64,000 nucleotides of DNA, from contig JANIIK010000733.1 of the NCBI GenBank assembly GCA_027704905.1, forward strand, positions 62,001 through 126,000. Reading direction: 5' to 3'. Position numbers and translations under genes: made by a program. Numbering within the stretch: the first letter of the stretch is position 1; each line of letters begins with the position of its first letter. The DNA comes from Muraenolepis orangiensis. Its lineage: Eukaryota > Chordata > Actinopteri > Gadiformes > Muraenolepididae. Shown piece after piece: positions 19,758 to 30,570 of this stretch. The notes beneath the pieces are model-generated. The model had not been told where the DNA came from. It was given only the letters and a program-made list of their open reading frames with translations, and made no database searches.

Positions 19758-19785
19758 CACAGTGATTGAGAGCCGTACATAAACC
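19758..19785 (+). promoter_or_regulatory. V1 recombination signal sequence, 12-bp spacer
   Basis: Heptamer CACAGTG (consensus), 12-bp spacer, nonamer ACATAAACC (19777-19785), one change from ACAAAAACC. Identical signals follow V2 and V3. Confidence 0.93.
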
Positions 19786-19929
19786 TCCCTCAGTCAGACT
19801 GTGTAGTCACTGAGTCGTTACAGCAGGAACCTGCTGCAGCTGCTGAGGGGGAAGAGACTCTGACACAGAGCACTGAGCACAGAGCTGCTCTAACCAGGGG
19901 CCTCAACCAAGAACCAGCTTTATACTGCT
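19786..19929. other. Conserved 3' flank of V1
   Basis: About 145 bp are nearly identical after all three V segments, ending at the 32-bp minisatellite. No feature is recognised apart from a ctgctgcagctgctg palindrome near 19830. Confidence 0.5.
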
Positions 19930-20547
19930 CTACACTATGGAATATACAGATACTACCTCAACTACCACATGTTATATACTACTACTACCTCAACTACCAC
20001 ATGTTATATACTACTACTACCTCAACTACCACATGTTATATACTACTACTACCTCAACTACCACATGTTATATACTACTACTACCTCAACTACCACATGT
20101 TATATACTACTACTAACTCAACTACCACATGTTATATACTACTACCTCAACTACCACATGTTATATACTACTACTACCTCAACTACCACATGTTATATAC
20201 TACTACTACCTCAACTACCACATGTTATATACTACTACTACCTCAACTACCACATGTTATATACTACTACAACCTCAACTACCACATGTTATATACTACT
20301 ACTACCTCAACTACCACATGTTATATACTACTACTACCTCAACTACCACATGTTATATACTACTACTAACTCAACTACCACATGTTATATACTACTACTA
20401 ACTCAACTAACACATCGTATATACAACAACTATCTCAACTACCACATATTATATACAACTACTAACTCAACTAACACATATTATACGCAACTACTTACTC
20501 AACTAACATATATTATATACAACTACTAACTCAACTCCCACATATTA
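19930..20547. repeat. 32-bp minisatellite array, about 19 units
   Basis: Starts about 145 bp after the V1 RSS. The left part is highly regular; the right units decay to ttatatacaactactaac types. Confidence 0.95.
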
Positions 20548-20813
20548 TATACAACTAGATTAGATTAGATTAGATTAAAATGTAATGTCATTTCACAGCA
20601 CAAGTACAGTACAGCGATAATAATTTAGCATCTAACCAGAGTGCAAATGTAGCAGTAAAGTGGCTGGTAATATAATATCATTTACAGTTTAAATTTACTG
20701 GTTAAAAGACAGTCTAGGTATTAAATGGGATATGAGCAGCACAATAATATAATAAGGTATATGTATATACAGGTAAGTGAGTATTTAACAGGTAGTGATC
20801 AGGGGTATGCCGA
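20548..20813 (-). mobile_element. L2-like LINE 3' UTR end, cut by the Gypsy LTR
   Basis: Matches 10076-10330 and 50104-50365, including the (TCTAA)n tail at 20556-20575. The match stops at ggggtatgcc, exactly where the LTR begins. Confidence 0.65.
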
Positions 20814-21029
20814 TGTCATGTAATGAATGTACTGCAGGTACAATTGTGTGTGTGTCTTTAAGACCAGACGGTATTGAGCGGCGCTATGCCCCGGAAGTAA
20901 AGCATTCCAGGTATGCTACGAGACGGGTGTATCCATGTCAGCCGAAGCTAAGGAGCTAAATAAATACCAACCTTTGTAGTTAAAGAACATCGTCAAGAGT
21001 ATTTCATTATATCGGTCATAACCTGAACA
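20814..21029 (+). mobile_element. 5' LTR of a Ty3/Gypsy retrotransposon
   Basis: The LTR starts TGTCATGTAATG and ends CCTGAACA, about 216 bp. It is followed at once by a primer-binding site TGGTGTCAGAAGTT (21030-21043). A TATA-like stretch and taaataaataccaac (20961-20972) suggest a promoter and polyadenylation signal. No 3' LTR is found downstream. Confidence 0.7.
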
Positions 21030-21054
21030 TGGTGTCAGAAGTTAAACGGTGAAG

Positions 21055-21859
21055 ATGGCCAAGTTTAACCCTCCCGACAACTTTGATTTCACCCGCCCAC
21101 AACTGTGGCCGGAGTGGAGGCAACGGTTCCAGCGCTACCGGCTAGCCACGAAGCTAAACCTGGAGGATGGAGCCGTGCAGGTTAGCATGTTGCTATATGC
21201 GCTCGGCAAAGAGGCTGAGCAAGTTTTCAACACGCTGCTTTTCGAGGTAGGGGAGGACAATGACGACTACAAGACTGTGTTGGACAAGCTGAATAATTAC
21301 TTTATTCCGAAAGTGAACATTATCCACGAACAAGCTCGTTTTTACCTCCGCTCGCAAAAGAGAGGCGAGTCTGCAGAGGAATACATCCGGACGCTCTACG
21401 AGCTGGCCGAGACCTCGGTTTGGTCCGGTGAAGATTGAAAATATTCGGGATAAGCTGGTGATCAGAATCCTGGATAAAGAGATGTCAGAGAAACTACAGT
21501 TGATGGCAGATCTAACGCTGGAGAAGACAGTTGAGATGGTGAGACAGTCTGAGCAGATAAAGGGGCAAATTAGCCAACAGTCTAAAGCTGGCTCGGGAGA
21601 TGCAACATTCCTGAGTGAGGTCAGACACAATGCGCGCGCTGCGCCTTTCCAACAACACAGAGGACGGGGAAGGACACGAAGCAGCGGCGGCTTCCAGGCA
21701 GCAGGGCATCGCGATGGGGGTGCTACAGAAACGAAGTGCTTCAGGTGTGGAAGGGACCACCCGAACAACGTACAGTGTGCAGCCAGGCAGGCAAAATGCA
21801 GAAACTGCCAGAAGATTGGGCACTTCCGCCGTCGTGTGCCGCTCTGCAAGAGTGAATGA
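21055..21859 (+). pseudogene. Gypsy gag, frameshifted
   Basis: The gag capsid region opens MAKFNPPDNFDFTRPQLWPE and runs in one frame to about 21425. It continues in another frame (KIENIRDKLVIRILDKEM) after what looks like a small indel. Near the end are two CCHC zinc knuckles: CFRCGRDHPNNVQC and CRNCQKIGHF with a partly altered second knuckle. Gag would coat element RNA and form particles. The frameshift at about 21425 disables it. The end overlaps the start of the pol frame by about 240 bp in a different frame, normal for gag-pol. Confidence 0.85.
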
Positions 21860-21861
21860 GC

Positions 21862-24800
21862 TGACAACAATGGAGCAGCAGGATGACAGTTACAGTGACG
21901 GACACTTCATTGGTGAGATAAAAACAAAATACCTCTACGTGACAGATTCCAGTAGGCCATGGACTGTTAAACTGAATGTCTGTAACACTCCTGTCACCTT
22001 CAAAATTGACACTGGTGCAGATGCCAGTGTGATTCCAGATGACACCTCTCATCAGCTCAAACACCTGCCCCAGTTATCCAGTGACTACACAGCTTTTGAC
22101 AGCCCCGGAGGTAAGCTTGAATGTCTAGGACTGTTCACTACCATAACCAAGTACAGAGGCCAGCAATATAAGTTCAACGTCCATGTGATCAAGACAGCTA
22201 ATGGCAGCAACCTGTTGGGCCATAATGTTGCAGTGGCAATGGGACTGGTGAAGAGAGTGGAGGAGGTACAGAGCACATTCGGGGCAGATCTGGGCCTCTT
22301 AAAAATAAAGAAAATGTGCCTGCGGGAAGATGCTGTCCCATACAGCATTAACGCAGCGAGGAGAGTGTCTGCTCCCCTGCTTCCCAAAGTCAAGACAGAG
22401 ATGGAAAGAATGCTCAAGTGCGGCGTCATAGAGGAGATCACAGAGCCAACAGAGTGGTGCGCTCCCATAGTTCCAGTTCCCAAGTAAAGCGGTGAGGTGA
22501 GGATCTGTGTTGATCTAAAACGACTAAACACGGCTGTGAAGAGGGAGAGATTTGTTCTACCCACCATAGATGACATATTGCCAAAGCTGGCAGAGTCTCG
22601 AGTGTTCTCCCTGCTCGACGCCGCAAGCGGCTTCTGGCAAATTCCACTAGAGAGGGAAACAGCTAAACTGACCACGTTCATCACCCCAGTGGGTAGATTA
22701 TTTTTCTCCAGTGCACCGGAGATCTTTCAGAGAGAAATGTCAGTGCTGTTCAGAGGCCAAGAGGGAGTAGAGGTGTACATGGACGACATCCTTGTCCATG
22801 GTAGAGATGATAAGGAGCACGAGGAGAGACTCCACGCAGAAAATGTTCTGCGTATCCTGAAGAGCGCAGGTCTAAAGCTCAATGACAAGAAGTGCTTCCT
22901 GCACCAAAAGCAGCTGAGCTACTTGGGGCATCGAATCGACAGTGAGGGCATCCAGCCTGACCCCTCAAAAGTAAGCGCCATCACAGAGCTACAGCCACCA
23001 AGTGATGTGCCAGGCTTAAGAAGGTTCCTAGGCATGGTCCATTATCTCGGGCGCTTCCTGCCTAACTTATCAGAAGTGCCAAAACCACTCAACGACCTGC
23101 TGAAGTGCGAGGCCGTGTGGACCTGGGACGCAGCACAAGACAACGCATTCAACAAGGTGAAGCAACTCCTCTCCACCGCACCTACACTGGCATTCTACGA
23201 TGTAAATAAACCTACAGTAGTGAGTGCAGACGCAAGCAGCTACGGGCTAGGCAGTGTACTGCTACAGAGACACTCAGATGGACTGAAACCAGTAGCATTC
23301 TGTTCAAGAACACTAACTGATGCTGAGAAGCGCTACGCGCAAATAGAGAAAGAGTGTCTAGCTGCTGTTTGGGCCTGTGAAAGATTTTCCACTTACCTAT
23401 ATGGCCTAGACAGCTTCACGGTCCATACAGACCACAAACCGCTGGTCCCTCTGATCAACAACAAGGACCTTGATAGGGTTCCCCTGAGGTGCCAGCGATT
23501 GCTGATGCGTATGATGAAGTACAACCCCATTGCAGAGTACGTGCCGGGGAAAACACTGACAGTAGCTGATTTTCCAGACAGCCATTATCTGTAATCCTGA
23601 GTGAGGTGTCAGAACTAGCCTGTGAGGTTTCAGTGTTTGAAGATGCAGCTCACGCAGCGTGGCCAGCGTCACCATCCAAACTGGAACGGATCAAGCAGGA
23701 GACGAGAGTGGACTACGACCTGCTGGTGGTGAGCAGATTTAACAGCCTGTCAACATCAAAGGGTCTTGTGCTGTACGGAGACCGCATCGTGATTCCTCAC
23801 AGTATGAGGAAAGAGATACTCAACCGGTTGCATGACGGACACCAGGGCATCACCAAGTGCAGAGAGTGGGCACGCATGAGTGTGTGGTGGCCCGGGCTGG
23901 AGAAAGAGATCCAAGAACTGGTGACAAAATGTCCCGAGTGCTTGCAAGTCAGACCTACACAGAGGAAAGAGTCTCTGATTACAACGCCACTACCACAGAG
24001 GCCCTGGCAGACGATCGGTGCAGACATCTGTGAGTATGAGAAAGAAAAGTACTTGGTAGTTGTTGACTATTATTCTCGCTACATAGAAATAGCTCATCTA
24101 CCAGACATGAAGAGTGAGACCACAATTGCTCGTCTGAAGAATATCTTCGCCAGGTGGGGTTGTCCAGATGAGCTTCACACTGACAATGCCAAACAGTTCA
24201 CGAGCAAAATGTTTGAAAGTTTCACTGTAACCTATGATTTTACGCACATCACCTCTAGTCCCCACTATCCTCAAGCCAACGGTGGGGCTGAGAGAGCAGT
24301 GCAGACAGCAAAGAAGATTCTGCGGCAGGATGACCCGTTTCTGGCTCTCATGAGTTACAGAGCTACACCAATACAAGCTACGGGTGCCAGTCCTGCGCAG
24401 CTGATGATGGGCCGCCAGATCAAGACGACGGTGCCTACAGTCGATAAAATCCTGTTGCCTAAGTGGCCCAACTTCACAAAGGTGCGTGACGCTGATGCCA
24501 AGGCGAAGAGGAGCTACAGGCATGCCTACAACCGACGCTACGGTGCCAGAGCACTTCCACCTCTCTACCCAGGGCAGAGCGTGGCAGTGAAACTCGACGG
24601 TAAGTCCGGCTGGACGACAGGAGCGACCGTTCAACAGCCACACCCAGCTCCGAGGTCCTATCTGATCCAGACTGACCACGGGACCCTGCGGAGAAACAGG
24701 CGCCACCTACGACCAACATTCCTTCATGGTGAGGCAGAGGACACGCAGGTGAGCGAGCAACCATCACCACCCCAGCTTACACCTCCAAGTTCACCTGTCA

Positions 24801-24946
24801 GAGGGGCCGAGTCACCTGCTAGAGTTTCCCCTGTTCGTGAGACTGTCCCGGCAGAGCCTGCGAATCGTCTTCCAGAACCAGCCCAGGTGACTTCCAGGGG
24901 CAGAGTCATCCGTCCACCTGTGAAGTTTAAAGACATTGTGTGTTAA
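21862..24946 (+). pseudogene. Gypsy pol (protease, RT, RNase H, integrase), interrupted
   Basis: The domains occur in the Ty3/Gypsy order. Protease has FKIDTGADASVIPD. RT has LLDAASGFWQIPL and the catalytic YMDD in VYMDDILVHG. RNase H has SADASSYGLGSVLL. Integrase has an HHCC zinc region ending CPECLQ, then GADICEY, HTDNAKQF and GGAERAV for the DDE core. Two lesions break it: a TAA at 22485-22487 just before the RT, and a frameshift between about 23560 and 23606 between RNase H and integrase. Domain content is otherwise complete, so the copy is young but dead. A purine-rich tract at 25116-25137 marks where the 3' LTR should begin. Confidence 0.88.
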
Positions 24947-25380
24947 TAACATATAGCTTGCCTCAATGGAGCAGAATAACCTCCGGCAGCTATAGAGGTG
25001 ACTGGGTAGTCTACCCCATAACCTCAGTAAAAAAATAAATAAAAGAAAAAAAAATAACATATTGTTGGTTTATGTTCTACTGTGCCTTACTGTACCTTTC
25101 TCTGTTAAAAGAAAAAAAAGACCAGGGGGAAGGGAAGTATTCTTTTGTTATCATAGCACTTTGATTAAAGGTAAAAGTAAAACCCTATTTTACCAGGAGG
25201 ACATCTGCGGGTTTCAAAAGAATGTGATCTCTGACACGTTGTCCTACAAAGGACTGTTTTCACCTGGAAAAAAGAGATTTGGGGGTTTACTAAAAAACAA
25301 TCAATGTTTTACGGATTCCAATCATCCCTTTTCTCTTCCCAATCCCTCATACCAACTATATCAAAGACACAAAGACACCT
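24947..25380 (+). other. Gypsy 3' untranslated stretch with polypurine tract; 3' LTR missing
   Basis: The string aaaaaaaagaccagggggaa ending near 25137 resembles a polypurine tract, but what follows (tattcttttgttatc) does not match the 5' LTR. The next 240 bp are unassigned. Confidence 0.45.
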
Positions 25381-25560
25381 TTCACCCCAACCATGGACTG
25401 TTTGCCCTCCTCTCCTCCAGGAGGCGCTATAGAAACCTTTGTTCCAAGTCAAGCAGGCTTAGGAACAGCTTCTTCACCTCAGCTCTCTCTGAGAGCATTA
25501 ACACGCTGTTTCACTGTGTTTCACGAATGATATAAGAACTATTCTCTCCCGCCCTCCGCC
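25381..25560 (+). mobile_element. L2-like LINE C-terminal fragment
   Basis: The plus strand encodes HPNHGLFALLSSRRRYRNLC followed by SKSSRLRNSFFTSALSE, the ORF2 end of the same family as 11464-11785 and 51600-52290. Only this piece remains. Confidence 0.65.
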
Positions 25561-25804
25561 AGCTAACCTTTCTATTCTGGTATCTTCATCATCACAATCA
25601 TCCCCATCATCACTTCCATCATCATTATCCTCATCCTTGTTGTGATCTTTCTACAACTGACGGCCTGGCGCCACCTACTGGCCAACAATAATAAACACTC
25701 ACTGCAGGTCTCCACAAACGTTTGATATTTAGCAGTACAGAAAAACAAGGGATTATTCAACTCAAAAAGTGGCAAAAGTGGTATTGTATTACTACATAAT
25801 AACA
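25561..25804. other. Spacer duplicated at 6000-7340
   Basis: atcatcacaatcatccccatc and gatatttagcagtacagaaa are both found in the 6.0-7.3 kb region in the same order but interrupted there by other DNA. No gene is seen. Confidence 0.45.
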
Positions 25805-26214
25805 CATATGACATACATATTATATACAACTACTAGCTTAACTACCACACAATACATACAACTACTACCTCAACTACCACATGTTACATTCCACTACTAA
25901 CTCAACTACCACATATTATATACAACTACTACCTCAACTACCACATGTTACATTCCACTACTAACTCAACTACCACATATTATATACAACTACTACCTCA
26001 ACTACCACACAATACATACACCTACTACCTCAACTACCACATGTTACATTCCACTACTAACTCAACTACCACATATTATATACAACTACTACCTCAACTA
26101 CCACATATTATATACAACTACTACCTCAACTACCACCGATTATATATAACTACTACATCAACTACAACATATTATATATAACTACTACCTCAACTACCAC
26201 ATATTACATTCCAT
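25805..26214. repeat. 32-bp-type minisatellite array, about 13 units
   Basis: Units alternate attccactactaactc and tacaactactacctc forms with a higher-order period. The array runs straight into cluster 2 at ccattgagccggtatgtag. Confidence 0.9.
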
Positions 26215-26230
26215 TGAGCCGGTATGTAGA

Positions 26231-26231
26231 A

Positions 26232-26311
<80 letters not shown>

Positions 26312-26326
26312 ACACACACACACACA

Positions 26327-26361
<35 letters not shown>
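26231..26361. repeat. (CA)n microsatellite at left edge of IgL cluster 2
   Basis: Longer than the tract in cluster 1, with CAGACA interruptions. Confidence 0.95.
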
Positions 26362-26363
<2 letters not shown>

Positions 26364-26960
26364 CTTTCCCTGGAATCTCCAGAGACTCTTCTGAAAACCT
26401 CCACTGACTTCCTGTCCCTCTAGAGACGCAGGTGGGCGTCAGCTAAAACTGGAGATCATTTGAATAGCTACGGTTCACTGCTCACAGAATACGGTTAATG
26501 AACCACATCTTTAAGAGATGATGTCGGTTTGGTCTTTGACTAATAAACTCAACCATGATTAATATGGAACTGTTTCCACCACTCAGCATGCTAGGGATCC
26601 TCTGTCTCCGTGAGAGATACTGAATGTCTCTCCAGACGTACTTCTACACGTTTCTAAGTTGGTATGTGTGTAACAGTCAGTGTCCAGCACTGACCACTGA
26701 CTGTTACTGTTACTATTACTGGAACTGACCACCTCCGGCACGAGAGGCCACGTTCTAACGTGAGAGCTCAAACCCACAGGCCCTAGCTTCATCGCTAGAA
26801 CGTCTATTTAGGTGTGGGGGAGTGAGGTTTACCACTGCACAGCGCCACCTGCTGGCGTCTGTTACATGTGCAGAAACCTGGACACCCTGAACTACTGTTT
26901 GATGAAGTGACATGAAGTCAGTCTGAAACACATGGGTCATCTCAGCAGCAGTGTCTCTAT
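26362..26960 (-). promoter_or_regulatory. IgL cluster 2 conserved 3' flank, first part
   Basis: Almost identical to 16010-16608, including the CTCF-like motif at 26840-26855. It is separated from the rest of the flank (28368-28592) by a DNA transposon. Regulatory role is inferred. Confidence 0.4.
26840..26855 (-). promoter_or_regulatory. CTCF-like motif 3' of IgL C2
   Basis: Same 16-bp sequence as 16488-16503. Confidence 0.5.
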
Positions 26961-28367
26961 TGCCTCGTTTCCACCAAAGAAAGCCCAGTTCGGGCTCTCG
27001 CGAGTCAACGGAGCCGGTTCGCATTTGGTTCAATTGGGGAGCCGGCAAAAACCCGGTTTGCGTTTCCACTGCCTTTTTCGCCGAGAGAGCCACGTCATGA
27101 CGTCACTGTTAACGTCTCTGCTTTCCCAGCAGCTCGCGCCAACTTCCACAACAGTATATTACATGATGGATGGAAAAGTGTTGCGCCTGGCTTTGAGGCT
27201 ACAAACAGCTGCTCGTCTTTAGTGCTATGGACGCGATTACGTTGAAGCCCCTAACTGTGATAAAGGACTATACTAATAAAATGGACTTGACGTTAGAGCT
27301 GCATTAATAGAGTACTTAAACAGAAGGGACCATTTGCCTTTTCTTCTTCAAAACTGTCATCTTGTATTATGTTTCTCGGTTGATAAAGCATAATGAAGCG
27401 GACATTGTATGAAAAATAGAAATGTTTTATTAAAAAAAAAAAAAAAAACATTAAATACACAATATACAGTAATCACAAAATGTAAAAGTATAGAGTGCAG
27501 TGTAATAAGTCCATGTTAATAAAGCTCCGATGGGCTGAGGGGCTCCTGTGAGCTGCAGCCCAGTGGGGCCGTAGCTCCGCATCGCATCGTCCAGGGAAGA
27601 CGACTCCATAAACAACTAAAACAAGAGAAAAGTGCATTAAAACATTGACTCCATTACACTTTACTGTTTTTAGAAAGTAGCATCCTGACGTTATCAAGGT
27701 TAATATCGGCTAACAGAAGCCTAGCAATCATAGCTCCTCATTTGTGATGATAGGAACATAACATTGATGTGATAATGAGCAGCTCGCTAAACAGATTATA
27801 AATACAAAGCTGGTTGGCAACACGGGAAAGATTTATAAAGTAAAACTTACCAGGACCAGAGTGACAGCAGCGGATCATCAGTTTGTTATGGATTAGCTCC
27901 TCGTATCGTCCAGTTTGTTATCGATTAGCTCCTCGGTCCTGTCCCCCGCTGAAGACATCTCACGCTGTAGTTTTTCTAATAGCTTCTTTATTCTAGAAGC
28001 TCCTCTAATTTATTGTGACCTTCTGCCGAGGACAACAACGCAAACAAACGTAGTTTGTCTCGTCCACGGACCACTGTCACCTTCACGTCCACGGAGAATT
28101 TTACTGATTTTAAAGATGGCGGAAAAAAACTTTGAGTTTGTTTTGAGTTTGTCCGATAAGCCACGCCCCCAGCCCCGTAAGCCACGCCCCCAGCCCCTGA
28201 CGTAGTGGAGCCGGCTGGCCAGCTCAGCTTCGAAGTGGAGCCGCAAACGAACCACTTAACGGAGCCGGAAAGCGGCTCCGTTGCGGTGGAAACCCAAAGA
28301 ACTGGTTCGCGATGACGCGCGGGCTCCGGAACGGCTCTCAAAACAGCTTGGTGGAAACAAGCCCTAA
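26961..28367. mobile_element. DNA transposon insertion (Harbinger-like, non-autonomous?) in cluster 2
   Basis: Clusters 1 and 3 read through tctctatgactgac here, whereas cluster 2 has 1.4 kb inserted. The ends are inverted: left tgcctcgtttccaccaa, right ttggtggaaacaagccc (12 to 14 of the terminal bases pair). Subterminal gagccgg/ccggctc and tgacgtca-rich sequence also repeats in inverted form. The flanking trinucleotides (TAT/TAA) would fit a TWA-type 3-bp duplication. The interior has a poly-T/A stretch at 27429-27447 and no transposase frame that I recognise, so the element is probably non-autonomous. The Harbinger assignment is tentative. Confidence 0.6.
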
Positions 28368-28592
28368 GACTGACACTGGTCCACTGGATCCAGTGAACAC
28401 ACCTTCCAAGAAGAGCCACACAAGCAACACTTTGGTCATTCAGAGATGAGACAAACCACAGCTTTACCCTTCATTCAAACGGCTGGTCAAATATTTAATG
28501 AAGAAATAGAAGAGGTGTTATACTTGTTTAGAGCGTGGACAGAAGATATACCATCAGAAATGATGACAATAAATCATTGTTTTTTTTACATC

Positions 28593-28598
28593 TTTATT
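28593..28598 (-). terminator. Polyadenylation signal of IgL C2
   Basis: AATAAA on the minus strand, at the same place as in clusters 1 and 3. Confidence 0.6.
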
Positions 28599-28783
28599 AA
28601 ATGTTCAACATGTGACAAACTCAAGCAAAGGGGTAACAGACCATGAAGCGTAATGCTAATGGCTCAAAGACATGTGATATTGATGGAGGTCATCAGAAGC
28701 TGCAGCTACCTTAGACAGAGAGATAGAAAGCAGACGTGTCAGAGGAGATTTGTATTCTACACTACTTCCATGCTGGAGCCTCT

Positions 28784-29106
28784 CTACTCTGAACACTGGT
28801 CAGGATTCAGGGTTTGAGTGACAGGCGTCTGGCCGCTCCTACTGGCCTCACAGCTCACTGAGCCCGCCTTCCTCCACTGGTCCGCAGGGAGGGTCAGGGC
28901 GCTGCTCCGGCTGTAGGTGCCATCTTTCCCCAGGACCCCCGGGCTATCCGACACCCCGGCAGACCTGCTGCTGCCCCCCACCTTCCAGCCAAGCTTCCAG
29001 TCTGAGGGGAAGCCCCCAGTGGCCAAACACAGCAGTGCAGCCGTGCCCTGCTCCAGCTCCACTCTGGAGGGAGGAAGGAGGCTCAGCGTGGGCTGAACCA
29101 CTCCCA
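28784..29106 (-). CDS. IgL constant-region exon, cluster 2
   Basis: A C1-set Ig domain essentially identical to cluster 1. One visible change is near the first Cys (ELEQGTAALLC, where cluster 1 has R for T). Acceptor, both intradomain cysteines, the core Trp and the terminal DQCSE are kept, with no stop or frameshift. J2 lies 0.93 kb upstream. The 3' side has the polyadenylation signal at 28593 and then the transposon, which lies outside the coding and polyadenylation region. Confidence 0.95.
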
Positions 29107-29304
29107 CTGGAAGAGAGAGAGAGAGAGGAGACAAGTGGACAACTGGCTCCCTTAACATGGCCGCTCATAGGGAGCACAGAGGACTGGAAGATTCATCAAC
29201 TGTTGGAGTTGATGATTGAAATGTGGAAATTAATATAAATGAAACCATGACACATTGAAATGTTCGAAACATTTAAATGTGTCATGTATTTATTTCTAAA
29301 TCTT

Positions 29305-29485
29305 AAATCCTCTTTATTGGTCTCATACATGTACACACACAGTGAAATGTGTTCATTTAACCCATCCTAATATTAGAAGCTGGGGTCTTGCTCAAGGGCA
29401 CCTCGGCAGTGACCAGGTGTTTCGGGGACTTGAACCGGGACCTTCCGGTTCCCAAGTCCCAAAAGACAGAGCTATCCTGTCACCA
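29305..29485 (-). mobile_element. tRNA-derived SINE in the J2-C2 intron
   Basis: Orthologous to 17535-17765 and better preserved: on the minus strand GGTTCAAGTCC (29436-29426) is a clear Pol III B-box. Confidence 0.6.
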
Positions 29486-29683
29486 ATTTAATTTATATAA
29501 ATTTACACATTAATATAAATGAATACATGAGACACATTGTAATGTTTCTACAGCTGTCAGGTGGCAGAACTTCTTCAGATTCGTTTCTCACTTCCCTTTT
29601 CTTATATTTAATTCAACGTTCGGCCAAAACACAACAGAATCATTTACTAACAATTTAATGGGAACTTTTGAGCACAGAAATAC

Positions 29684-29693
29684 ATTTGCAAAT
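29684..29693. promoter_or_regulatory. Octamer-like palindrome in the J2-C2 intron
   Basis: ATTTGCAAAT, conserved with 17953-17962 and 46569-46578. Confidence 0.3.
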
Positions 29694-30032
29694 GAAATGT
29701 TCTATTCATTCAATTACGACTTTTAAGAAGTCTAAACTGAACTTGAAGGATACTTGTTAGCCCATTTCATGAAGTACAAAGTAAATCAATGATATGCTTA
29801 ATAAATGATGAATGTTCATCATAATTAAATCATTACAAAAACTGTGTAAATAATAACATTAAGTGACTGAACTCCAATCAACAATATGTGTCTACTGCCC
29901 TTAACAACCAAACATTTAGAAGTTTAAAAGTATAGAATATAAATTAAAATAATTAGTTATTCAGACCTATATCGATATAAACTTAATGTTTAGGGAGTTA
30001 TATCAGATAAAGAAAAGTGTCCTTGTACTTAC

Positions 30033-30070
30033 AGTCAACGGTGAGTTTGGTGCCTCCACCAAAAGTGTTC
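30033..30070 (-). CDS. IgL joining (J) segment, cluster 2
   Basis: A 38-bp J with W-N-T-F-G-G-G-T-K-L-T-V-D and the same split-codon donor (gtaagt from 30032 downwards). It differs from J1 and J3 only in the codon before TF. Confidence 0.93.
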
Positions 30071-30109
30071 CACAGTGATACATCCTCAATAAGAGTCTGT
30101 ACAAAAACC
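30071..30109 (-). promoter_or_regulatory. J2 recombination signal sequence, 23-bp spacer
   Basis: Heptamer CACTGTG and nonamer GGTTTTTGT on the minus strand with a 23-bp spacer, identical in form to J1. Confidence 0.93.
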
Positions 30110-30570
30110 TCCCTCCCATTGAAGACACATCTCACTGACACATAGACACTAACTTATCACAGGAAACTATGAAGGAATTCACATTTGATCAACTCAAGCC
30201 CTGGTTAGTCCCTTTTATCAAGTGTTTCAAAGTATGGATTGTATTTATTCTTCGTGTATTTTGGAATATAAAAAATATTTGAAGGACATTTGATTATCTC
30301 AACACAAGTACGCTCACCTAACTTAATAAAGATAAAAATGAAATACAGATACATGAATTACAAAGTACTAAAGTACTTTTTTTTAAGAAACTAGCATATT
30401 TGTATTTTTTTAAAGAAGTACAACATTTAAGAATGTCAAACAAACCAAGAAAAACATGAATTGGAAAAAAGTCACGGATGATGAATTCTGATTGTTTGCA
30501 GCTAAATCCACATCGTATTCCATAAAGTGTGAATGTAGAAGAGATACAGAGGTCCTCCCAGAATGTATGC

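Noticed and set aside
19274..19765. Single 163-codon frame across leader and V
   Set aside because: The frame reads through the 99-bp leader intron by chance; splice sites and the homologous structure in three clusters show two exons, starting at the ATG at 19283.
26204..26423. HTHTHT/VCVCVC frames in CA repeats, here and at 15815 and 44499
   Set aside because: Simple dinucleotide repeat.
29400..29485. Functional tRNA gene suggested by the B-box-like sequence
   Set aside because: No cloverleaf or proper A-box; it is part of a SINE shared by the three introns.
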